5,226 nucleotides of DNA from assembly GCA_903912275.1 (NCBI GenBank), contig CAIWGR010000475.1, positions 1 through 5,226 of the forward strand, written 5' to 3'. The notes beneath the pieces are model-generated. The model was given only the letters and a program-made list of their open reading frames with translations. It made no database searches and was not told where the DNA came from. Shown here piece by piece: positions 1-5,226 of this stretch. A program made the position numbers and the translations under genes. This stretch comes from an uncultured delta proteobacterium (lineage in GTDB: Bacteria > Myxococcota_A > Bradymonadia > REDH01). Position 1 is the first letter of the stretch, and every line of letters starts with the position of its first letter.

Positions 1-621
1 ACCGTCGTCTCCGGCCCCTGCCCCAATGGACTCTCCGTCGGTCTCGGCGGTTCAGAGCATGAGATCGGCCGCAAGAGTGGCGATGTGATCCTCGCCGAAG
101 ACCTCAGCGTCAGCGTCTCGCATGCCACCCTCACCAAGACGAAGGGCCGTATCGAGATTGCCGACCACAGCAGCAACGGCACCTTCCTCCGCATCCGCGG
201 AACGGCTGTCCTCAAGGCCGGAGACGTCATCCGCACGGGCAACCAGCTCTTCCGCTACGACCTCGTCAACCCTGCCGAGAGCCACCCCACCGCCGACGGC
301 ACGCTGCTGCTCACCAGCCCGCGCCGCAAGGGCACCTTCCGCCTCCTTCAGATCCTCGAGGGCGGCAAGCCCGGCCTCTCGGCCACCTCGTCGAACAACG
401 AGCTCACCATCGGCGGCGAGGGCTCGTCCATCGCCTTCACCTCCGACGCCCACCTCTCCAGCAAGCATGCCCGCCTGCTCGGCTCCGACGACGGCACCGC
501 CATCCTCGAAGACCTTGGCTCGACCAACGGCACCTACATCAAGATCTCTGCCAAGAGCGATGTCACCCATGGCGACTACCTCTACCTCGGCAACACCCTC
601 CTCCGCGTCGACCTGACCTAA
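1..621 (+). CDS. Tandem FHA-domain protein, 3' part (5' end outside window)
   Basis: The frame is open from base 1 to the TAA at 619-621 (206 codons visible). An internal GTG at 85 is not the start, because the first FHA domain begins before it. FHA-1 covers about residues 1-77, with Gly23-Arg24, the S38-x-x-H41 motif and Asn59-Gly60: the full set of residues that normally bind phosphothreonine. FHA-2 covers about residues 106-206 and has S153-x-x-H156 and the Asn176-Gly177 turn, but its G-R pair reads Gly138-Gly139, so the phosphate-contacting arginine is missing. A linker of about 30 residues containing a Pro-Arg-Arg-Lys stretch joins them. FHA domains bind phosphothreonine peptides made by Hanks-type Ser/Thr kinases, and some act in type III or type VI secretion regulation; nothing here picks one pathway. 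No signal peptide or membrane segment is visible in this part. What precedes FHA-1 (zinc ribbon, kinase, other) is unknown. The gene converges on the lipoprotein gene 30 bases downstream. Confidence 0.9.
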   Translation, partial: TVVSGPCPNGLSVGLGGSEHEIGRKSGDVILAEDLSVSVSHATLTKTKGRIEIADHSSNGTFLRIRGTAVLKAGDVIRTGNQLFRYDLVNPAESHPTADGTLLLTSPRRKGTFRLLQILEGGKPGLSATSSNNELTIGGEGSSIAFTSDAHLSSKHARLLGSDDGTAILEDLGSTNGTYIKISAKSDVTHGDYLYLGNTLLRVDLT

Positions 622-631
622 CCGGTCGACG
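606..631. terminator. Hairpin enclosing the FHA gene stop codon
   Basis: An 8-base perfect inverted repeat, CGTCGACC at 606-613 and GGTCGACG at 624-631, leaves a 10-base loop that contains the TAA of the FHA gene (619-621). No T-run follows on either strand, so it is not a classical intrinsic terminator. It could protect the 3' end of the mRNA or act with Rho. It shares bases 630-631 with the neighbouring hairpin. The structure is seen in the sequence; the function is inferred. Confidence 0.3.
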
Positions 632-658
632 GCTGGCGCCGCAGCCTGCGGTCAGCCG
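630..658. terminator. Hairpin between convergent genes, candidate bidirectional terminator
   Basis: CGGCTG at 630-635 pairs with CAGCCG at 653-658, and CCGCA at 639-643 pairs with TGCGG at 647-651 around a 3-base loop. Together they give an almost continuous, very GC-rich stem of about 11 pairs with a small bulge. It lies between two converging genes and includes the stop codon of the lipoprotein gene (TGA on the minus strand, 652-654). A U-tract is absent on both sides, which is common in GC-rich genomes but weakens the call. Confidence 0.45.
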
Positions 659-2766
659 CCCAACGTGATGTTCTTCAGCAGCTCCGACGCCTCGATGCGG
701 AGCCGCGAAGAGCGCTCTTGGCCCTCCACCAGTCGGCCCACCAGCTTCTCGAGCTCCTTCTCGGAGTTGGCGAGCCGGTCCAGCAGCGTCTGGCGCAGGT
801 CGGCGTTGGTCGCCGAGGTGCCAATGGCCGCCAGATTCTGGCGGAGCTCCTGGGTCCGGTTCTGGAGGTCGCTCCGCATCTGCCGCAGTGCATCGAGGCT
901 CGTGTTGATGGTCGCCATCTCCCGCAGCTTCGCGTTGAGGTCCTGCAACTGTCGGGTCACCTCGGGGCTCACCTTGCCGCCAGACAGGTAGGCGCCGATC
1001 AGGTCGGGCAGCTCGGCCGCGTTCAGCGCAAGCGTGGTGTTGGAGCGGGTCGTCTGCTCGACGTTGAAGGTGGTTGCGCCGGTCTCCTTCACGGTGAGTT
1101 CGACGAGGTAGAAGCCGGGGTGGTCCTCCTTGGTCGCCCCTGCCGGGAGTTTGAGGTCGTAGTCGTCGCGGCGTGCAACCTTGACGAAGAGCTGGGCGCC
1201 ATCGGGAAGGGCGCTGTCGACCGCGATTTCGTCGGTCACCGTGTACTCCGACTGGACGAAGATGTTGCCACCGTCCACCTTGATGAGGGTGGCGGGGCCG
1301 CGGTGGTCGTTGGTCGTCATTGTCACCGAGACATCGCTCTCGATGCCGAAGGGGACAACGGCGCTCTGACCGAGCCCGATGTAGGGAGCGACGGCGGAGC
1401 CGGCGTAGGCGCTGTCGGAGTAGACGGTGATGGGCGCCGGCTGGATGGGGGTCTTGCCGGTGTTCTTGATGTGGAGCGCACGGTAGGGGTGCACCTGGCT
1501 GGCGGCCCCGTTGCCAGGCTCGAAGACGAGCGCGTCGGCGCCGTCGAGCGTCGCGTGGACGATGGGGACGAGCACGCTCGCGCCGTTGGCCACCGAGAAG
1601 GGGACCGGGATATCGTACCGGAAGAGGGCGCCCATGTCGGCTCCTTCCGCCTCTGCGGAGGGCAGCTCCTCGCCGCCGAAGACGGCCGGCGGGGCAGCCC
1701 GCATCATCTTGGCCATCGGTCCGTTGCCGTAGGCTCCGCCCATGCCTTCCGCGTCACCGATGGCAGTCATGGCTGGCATGCCGTAGCCGCCGGAGTCCTC
1801 AAAGGCAGCGGAGGGCATCTCCATCGACTTGCTCATGCCCCGCGCAGCCATCGGCGGCGGCGGCGCCATCGATGCCTGGTCGAGCAGCCCGTAGCCTGTC
1901 ATGTCTGGCCGCTGTGGCTGGACCGGAGTGCGGAGGTCCATCTTGAAGGAGATGGGGGTTCCGGCGGTGAGGCTGAGGTTGACCTCATTCCAAGCCTCAC
2001 CCGAGGTGTTATCGACGATGGCGTAGCCGTCGAGACGGAGCTTTCCGTCGCGAACGATGGCCCGATAGATGGGACGCCAGGTGGGCATCTCCACCAGGTA
2101 GGCAAGCGCCACCTCGCGGGCCTCTTCGGAGGGGAAGCGGATGGTCACCTCGACCGACTTCCAGTCGCCCGACGAGAGACTCGCATCGAGGCTCCGCGTG
2201 AGACCATCGGAGAGGGCCGTGTCATGGAGATCTACGGAGGTAACGTTCGAGACCTTGATGGCCTTGAGCCGCCCCTCACCCGTGACGAGCGTGAGTACCT
2301 CGTCGCCGGTGCCGGTCGATTCGGTGCCGAGGATGCGGCCGTTGCTGGCGCCCTCGCTGGTGCGAACGGTCACATCGGCGCCGATGAGGGCGCGAAGGGC
2401 GGCCATCATCCCGCTGCCCCCCTGAAGTTCCGGCGGCAGCGGCGAGGGCTGCGGAATCCGCGCGGCGTCGAGCGGCAGCGAGATGGAGGCCAGGTCGTTG
2501 TGGGTCACATCGCGGACCACCAAACTGGCCATGATGTCGTTGATCTGGTCGGGCCGCACATGCAGGAGCAGCGTGCTGCCATCGAGCTCACCCGTCCGCT
2601 CCACATAGCCTACGCCCGACTGGTAGAGCACGACGCGGGAGATCTCGAGCGACGGCCCGCCGGCTGCGGAGCCGGCGCAGCCTGTGGCGAGAGCCAGCAG
2701 TCCAGCCGCGGCAACGAGGTGGCGAGAACGGCGTGTGAGCGAGGGGAGCGATGCAAGCGTCTTCAT
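652..2766 (-). CDS. DUF4139-family lipoprotein with Met-rich insert and C-terminal coiled coil
   Basis: This 704-residue protein is predicted to be exported and lipid-anchored. Residues 1-29 form a signal peptide: a basic n-region (Arg12, Arg13, Arg15), a hydrophobic Leu/Ala core, then L-A-T-G before Cys30. Position +2 is Ala, which fits outer-membrane sorting. The mature N-terminus has the family-like stretch VVLYQSGVGYVER at about 45-57. The DUF4139 core (the domain of mucoidy inhibitor A-like proteins) starts near 200, with the Trp-Arg-Pro-Ile-Tyr block at 230-234 and Gly-Glu-Ala-Trp at 256-259. It is interrupted by a Met/Gly/Pro-rich insert at about 285-378 and resumes at about 381-580. 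Residues about 602-698 are a Leu-rich, charged coiled coil. The ATG at 2764-2766 is chosen because AGAGG lies 5 bases upstream and it begins the signal peptide; the upstream in-frame ATG at 2886 would bury the signal behind 40 residues. The biochemical function of the family is not established. The gene stands alone on this strand here. Confidence 0.92.
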   Translation of the reverse strand: MKTLASLPSLTRRSRHLVAAAGLLALATGCAGSAAGGPSLEISRVVLYQSGVGYVERTGELDGSTLLLHVRPDQINDIMASLVVRDVTHNDLASISLPLDAARIPQPSPLPPELQGGSGMMAALRALIGADVTVRTSEGASNGRILGTESTGTGDEVLTLVTGEGRLKAIKVSNVTSVDLHDTALSDGLTRSLDASLSSGDWKSVEVTIRFPSEEAREVALAYLVEMPTWRPIYRAIVRDGKLRLDGYAIVDNTSGEAWNEVNLSLTAGTPISFKMDLRTPVQPQRPDMTGYGLLDQASMAPPPPMAARGMSKSMEMPSAAFEDSGGYGMPAMTAIGDAEGMGGAYGNGPMAKMMRAAPPAVFGGEELPSAEAEGADMGALFRYDIPVPFSVANGASVLVPIVHATLDGADALVFEPGNGAASQVHPYRALHIKNTGKTPIQPAPITVYSDSAYAGSAVAPYIGLGQSAVVPFGIESDVSVTMTTNDHRGPATLIKVDGGNIFVQSEYTVTDEIAVDSALPDGAQLFVKVARRDDYDLKLPAGATKEDHPGFYLVELTVKETGATTFNVEQTTRSNTTLALNAAELPDLIGAYLSGGKVSPEVTRQLQDLNAKLREMATINTSLDALRQMRSDLQNRTQELRQNLAAIGTSATNADLRQTLLDRLANSEKELEKLVGRLVEGQERSSRLRIEASELLKNITLGG

Positions 2767-2975
2767 AGGAACCTCTGGTCGGGCGGGGGGTAGCGCCCCG
2801 GTACGAACGGGTGTGGAATTGAATCGGTCTAGCAGGGTCGTGCGGCGCGCTGCGTCGCATTCGGCGCGTGACCGATCTTGCGACATCGGCTAGACGGCTT
2901 TCGGCTGCAGGGAAAGGCGCGCACCAGCTCGCCCCGACCGGAGGCAGGCAGTCCAGATCGAGAGTCGGCGAGCAG
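2767..2975. promoter_or_regulatory. Divergent intergenic region, presumed promoters for both flanking genes
   Basis: This stretch of 209 bases separates two divergently transcribed genes, so it should hold a promoter for each. No convincing sigma-70 pair is visible. The best plus-strand candidate is GTGACC (2868-2873), 17 bases, then TAGACG (2891-2896), which matches the consensus poorly. A GC hairpin (CGGGG 2784-2788 with CCCCG 2796-2800) would lie in the lipoprotein mRNA leader just upstream of its ribosome binding site. An in-frame GTG at 2868 could extend the plus-strand gene into this region, but the 36 added codons include AGA three times, AGG and other codons rare in the body of the gene, and there is no Shine-Dalgarno sequence before it. 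Confidence 0.35.
2772..2776 (-). promoter_or_regulatory. Ribosome binding site of the DUF4139 lipoprotein gene
   Basis: On the minus strand AGAGG is followed by a 5-base spacer (TTCCT) and ATG. This site decides the start: it places the first Met directly before the lipoprotein signal peptide and rules against the longer reading from 2886. Confidence 0.7.
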
Positions 2976-5219
2976 ATGCAGGACCCAACGCAAAGCAGAG
3001 TCGTCTGGGGCGAGGCCCACGGGCTTCTTCGCGCCCATCGTGCGGTTGCAGGACAGCATGGGAGCAACGTCGCCATCTGCCCCGATCCTCGCGGCGGCGC
3101 AGTCGTCACTGCAGGTTGGGGCGATGAGAGTGGCCTCGACCTCTGGACCGGTGTGCCGCTTGAGGTTGTGCATTCCATCACCATCGCGGCCGAGCCGGGT
3201 GACGAAGAGGTCGCGTTGCCGGAATGGAGCCTGCCACTGGCGGCCCGGCATGCATCGCCGATTCACTCTCACCTGCAGCCGTCGGTCGATGCCGCGATGG
3301 CGCTCCGCGCCGCCCGCATCGCCGTTGCCGCGGGACGCACGGTGCACCTGTACGACTTCCCGACACCTGGCAGCGGCTTCGTCCACGCCGGCGCGCTCGA
3401 GGGCCATCCCGACGCGGTCGTCCGAACGGGCATCAGCGCAGACGGGCTCCGTGTTGTTGCAGCCCTGCCCACCGGCGAGGTCTGGCTCTGGGATGTCTCT
3501 CACCGCACCCTCCTCCATCGCCTTACCCAGAGCCAGCAGCCGCACTGGACCGGCTTCCTCTGGAACGACCTTCTCGTAGGCGTAGGCGATGGCTCAGGCC
3601 GTGTGGTGATCTGGGAGGCTGTGTCGGGTCGCCGTCACATGCAGTTCGACGCCCACGCCGGTGCTGTGCTGGGCGTGGCCGCGAGCAGTGAGCGGGGCGC
3701 GCTGCTCACCTACGGCGAAGATGGGATTGCGCGGCAGTGGGACCTCGACGAGGGACGCCAGCTGTCTCGAGATATCCATCATGGCGCCGCCATCTGTGGG
3801 GCCTGCTTTGCCGCGGGCGGCAAGGCGGTGGTGACGCTCGATGTGGCCGGCCGCCTGGCGGTTACCAGTAGCGCGGATGGGCAGCTGCTCGACTGGGTGC
3901 AGCTCGCTCCCAGCGCTGGCGCCCGCCTCGCCGTTGACCGGGCAACCTCCGCCATCTGGGTGGGCACCGAAGCGACGCTGACCAGCGTCGACGCAGACTG
4001 GGCCGCGCTGCTGGCGCTGCGTCCCTCGCACCGCAACAGCGGCCGCTTTGCGCCGCTCACCGCCTCGACCCCCATGCGTCCCGCCGCGCGCACCCTGCGG
4101 TTCGATGGCAACGCGCCGGCGCCGGTCGCTCCCCTTCGGCCCGCTGCGAGCCGTCCGGCGCCCCCGGTGGCGCCCGACGAGCCCGCCTTTGCGTCGTTGG
4201 ATCAGCGCTTCCCCTTCGGCTCGGTGCCCGAGGACGCCGCGCGGCTGCCCAGTACGGGTGGCCACACGGGCGCAGCCTGGCAGCCGGCGGAGCCCGACCG
4301 GTTTCGGACCGGCGCCGATTCTGTGGTCGGCATGGCTCCGATTCCGCTGCTGTCGACGCAGGGTGCCCGGGTCGCGCCGAGCAGCGGGTCGCGGCCGCTC
4401 CTTGCGCCGGCGGCAGAAGCCGGTGGTGCGAACGGCCGGCCACACCCGCCCTCTCCAGCGCCGATTCCGCTTCTTTCGAACGGCGCTTGGGTGCTCCCGA
4501 GCAGCGGGGCGCAGGCGGTCATCGCGCCCGTTGCAGAAGTCGATGCCTCCGCCGGCGTCCCCCTCCGGAGATATCCATCACCTGTCGCCGCTCGGCTCCC
4601 CTCGTCGGCGCATGCAGAGCCGCCTTCGACAGGTTCCGCGCGCCGCGAACCGGCCCCCTCCAGCATTGTCGACCAGCTCCGCGCCTCGCAGATCATCTGG
4701 CAGGAGTCGGCCCGACAGAGCCGGCGCGAGGTGCGAACCACCATCTTCATCGCCATCCTTGCAGGCTTCATCGCTGCGGGCGTCACCTGGTACCACTTCG
4801 CCCACCGCGCCGTGCCGGCGGCAATCCAGTTGGAGTTCGACCGCCTGCAGCAGGACCAGACAGACACGGTCTCTCAGGCCAACGCGCTCTTTGAAACCTA
4901 TCAGCGCGAGCAGCGGGCAATCTCGGCCCGTTACCGCGAAGACACCTCCATCCTCCCGACCGAGGCCGAGCGGCTCGAGCGGATCTCGGAGCGGCGCATC
5001 GAAGACCGGCGCGCGCGCCGCGATCAGTCGGTGCTCGAAGGGCAGGCGCGGCTCCAAGTCGCCCAAGCGGAACTCGCCGAGCAGCGCAGCGAACTGGCGA
5101 AGCGGCTGGCGGTCACGGGCGGTCTCATCATCGCGGCGGCAGCAGCGCTGCTGGCATTCTTTGTTCAACTGGGCTCGCGTCCGAAGCCAGGGCCAACGCT
5201 GGGAGTCGATCGCCGATGA
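2976..5219 (+). CDS. WD40-like propeller protein with two TM helices and coiled coil
   Basis: The product is 747 residues from the ATG at 2976; a GTG at 2868 would add 36 residues and cannot be excluded. Residues about 17-345 look like seven WD40-type blades. The clearest have W-D or equivalent ends: L-D-L-W at 54-57, V-H-L-Y-D at 123-127, a Gly-His (143-144) to Trp-Asp (172-173) unit, V-V-I-W at 210-213 and Q-W-D at 254-256. The last two blades are degenerate. Residues about 350-564 are a Pro/Ala/Ser linker with a decayed internal repeat. TM1 is about 588-608, preceded by an Arg-rich stretch. Residues 616-711 are a highly charged Glu/Arg/Gln coiled coil. TM2 is about 712-732, followed by a short basic tail. 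There is no signal peptide, and positive charges flank both helices on the side of the termini, so the propeller and tail are probably cytoplasmic and the coiled coil periplasmic. WD40 propellers scaffold protein complexes; no enzymatic motif is seen. The specific role is unknown. The stop overlaps a likely next gene. Confidence 0.9.
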   Translation: MQDPTQSRVVWGEAHGLLRAHRAVAGQHGSNVAICPDPRGGAVVTAGWGDESGLDLWTGVPLEVVHSITIAAEPGDEEVALPEWSLPLAARHASPIHSHLQPSVDAAMALRAARIAVAAGRTVHLYDFPTPGSGFVHAGALEGHPDAVVRTGISADGLRVVAALPTGEVWLWDVSHRTLLHRLTQSQQPHWTGFLWNDLLVGVGDGSGRVVIWEAVSGRRHMQFDAHAGAVLGVAASSERGALLTYGEDGIARQWDLDEGRQLSRDIHHGAAICGACFAAGGKAVVTLDVAGRLAVTSSADGQLLDWVQLAPSAGARLAVDRATSAIWVGTEATLTSVDADWAALLALRPSHRNSGRFAPLTASTPMRPAARTLRFDGNAPAPVAPLRPAASRPAPPVAPDEPAFASLDQRFPFGSVPEDAARLPSTGGHTGAAWQPAEPDRFRTGADSVVGMAPIPLLSTQGARVAPSSGSRPLLAPAAEAGGANGRPHPPSPAPIPLLSNGAWVLPSSGAQAVIAPVAEVDASAGVPLRRYPSPVAARLPSSAHAEPPSTGSARREPAPSSIVDQLRASQIIWQESARQSRREVRTTIFIAILAGFIAAGVTWYHFAHRAVPAAIQLEFDRLQQDQTDTVSQANALFETYQREQRAISARYREDTSILPTEAERLERISERRIEDRRARRDQSVLEGQARLQVAQAELAEQRSELAKRLAVTGGLIIAAAAALLAFFVQLGSRPKPGPTLGVDRR
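4335..4538 (+). repeat. Degenerate in-frame tandem repeat (~40 codons) in the WD40 protein linker
   Basis: Two copies lie at 4335-4418 and 4458-4538. Both encode A-P-I-P-L-L-S, then one or two variable residues and G-A-x-V-x-P-S-S-G, then a hydrophobic stretch with A-P-x-A-E. The first copy has one extra codon. Related fragments occur on either side: L-P-S-T-G at protein residues 424-428 and R-L-P-S-S at 540-544. The Pro-Ser-Ser/Thr motif thus recurs roughly every 34-43 residues. This suggests the linker grew by tandem duplication and then diverged. The repeat is visible directly; a binding or spacer role is inference. Confidence 0.7.
5201..5205 (+). promoter_or_regulatory. Possible ribosome binding site for the gene starting at 5216
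   Basis: GGGAG inside the end of the WD40 gene lies 10 bases before the ATG at 5216. The spacing is somewhat long, but the site supports that ATG as a translated start. Confidence 0.35.
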
Positions 5220-5226
5220 AGAGAGA
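5216..5226 (+). CDS. Start of a downstream gene (only 3 codons visible)
   Basis: ATG at 5216-5218 overlaps the TGA of the WD40 gene (5217-5219) as ATGA, the usual arrangement of translationally coupled genes in an operon. The first residues would be Met-Lys-Arg, followed by the window edge. A GGGAG sits 10 bases upstream. The product cannot be told from three codons. If real, it is the most likely functional partner of the WD40 membrane protein. Confidence 0.4.

Noticed and set aside
85..87. GTG at 85 as the start of the FHA gene
   Set aside because: The frame is open to base 1, and the upstream codons encode the first strands and the Gly-Arg of the first FHA domain.
718..2793. A 691-codon open frame on the plus strand opposite the DUF4139 gene
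   Set aside because: It is a mirror of the strong G/C third-position bias of the minus-strand gene. The minus frame has a ribosome binding site, lipoprotein signal and recognisable family motifs; the plus frame has low-complexity Gly/Val/Arg/His-rich sequence with no domain.
2767..2886. Upstream extension of the lipoprotein gene to an ATG at 2886
   Set aside because: It would put 40 Arg/Pro-rich residues before a good lipoprotein signal peptide, and the ATG at 2766 has a well-placed AGAGG.
4245..4259. L-P-S-T-G in the WD40 protein, resembling a sortase LPxTG signal
   Set aside because: It is internal and not followed by a hydrophobic helix and basic tail, in a protein with no export signal. 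It matches the linker's own repeated P-S-S/T-G motif.
3594..4445. An 283-codon open frame on the minus strand opposite the WD40 gene, and other long antisense frames there
   Set aside because: They are Arg/Gly-rich shadows of the plus-strand gene without domain signatures or good ribosome binding sites.
3769..4580. The 13-mer GAGATATCCATCA occurring at 3769-3781 and 4568-4580
   Set aside because: The two copies lie in different reading frames with unrelated flanks, and one shared 13-mer in about 5 kb is plausible by chance.

Overview
The window is GC-rich, densely coding bacterial DNA. It holds three substantial genes and the probable first codons of a fourth. There are no RNA genes, insertion sequences, CRISPR arrays or signs of recent transfer. 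The strong G/C preference at third codon positions, together with an FHA-domain protein, a large DUF4139 lipoprotein and a membrane-anchored WD40 protein, suggests a Gram-negative, predatory or social type of bacterium such as a member of the Myxococcota or a related former deltaproteobacterial lineage. That placement is inferred from composition and gene content; there is no marker gene to confirm it.

Layout: (1) Positions 1-621 (+) are the 3' part of a gene ending in two tandem FHA (phosphothreonine-recognition) domains; its 5' end lies before the window. (2) Positions 606-658 are the junction of two convergent genes and contain two adjacent hairpins, each enclosing one gene's stop codon; they are candidate terminators without U-tracts. 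(3) Positions 652-2766 (-) encode a DUF4139-family lipoprotein with a lipobox cysteine, a methionine-rich insert that splits the conserved core, and a C-terminal coiled coil. (4) Positions 2767-2975 are a divergent intergenic region. (5) Positions 2976-5219 (+) encode an unusual protein: a soluble N-terminal WD40-like beta-propeller, a long Pro/Ala/Ser linker with a decayed repeat of about 40 residues, and two transmembrane helices separated by a charged coiled coil. (6) At 5216 an ATG overlaps the previous TGA (ATGA), so a further co-translated gene probably starts there.

How they may work together: FHA domains read Ser/Thr phosphorylation, WD40 propellers scaffold protein complexes, and the lipoprotein is predicted to sit in the outer membrane. 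The WD40 protein and the gene after it are probably one operon. The FHA gene and the lipoprotein gene converge and so are transcribed separately. A joint envelope-signalling role is only a guess from proximity. No established defence, secretion or biosynthetic system can be recognised. The item most worth following is the propeller/linker/coiled-coil-hairpin architecture of the third gene and whatever its coupled downstream partner is.
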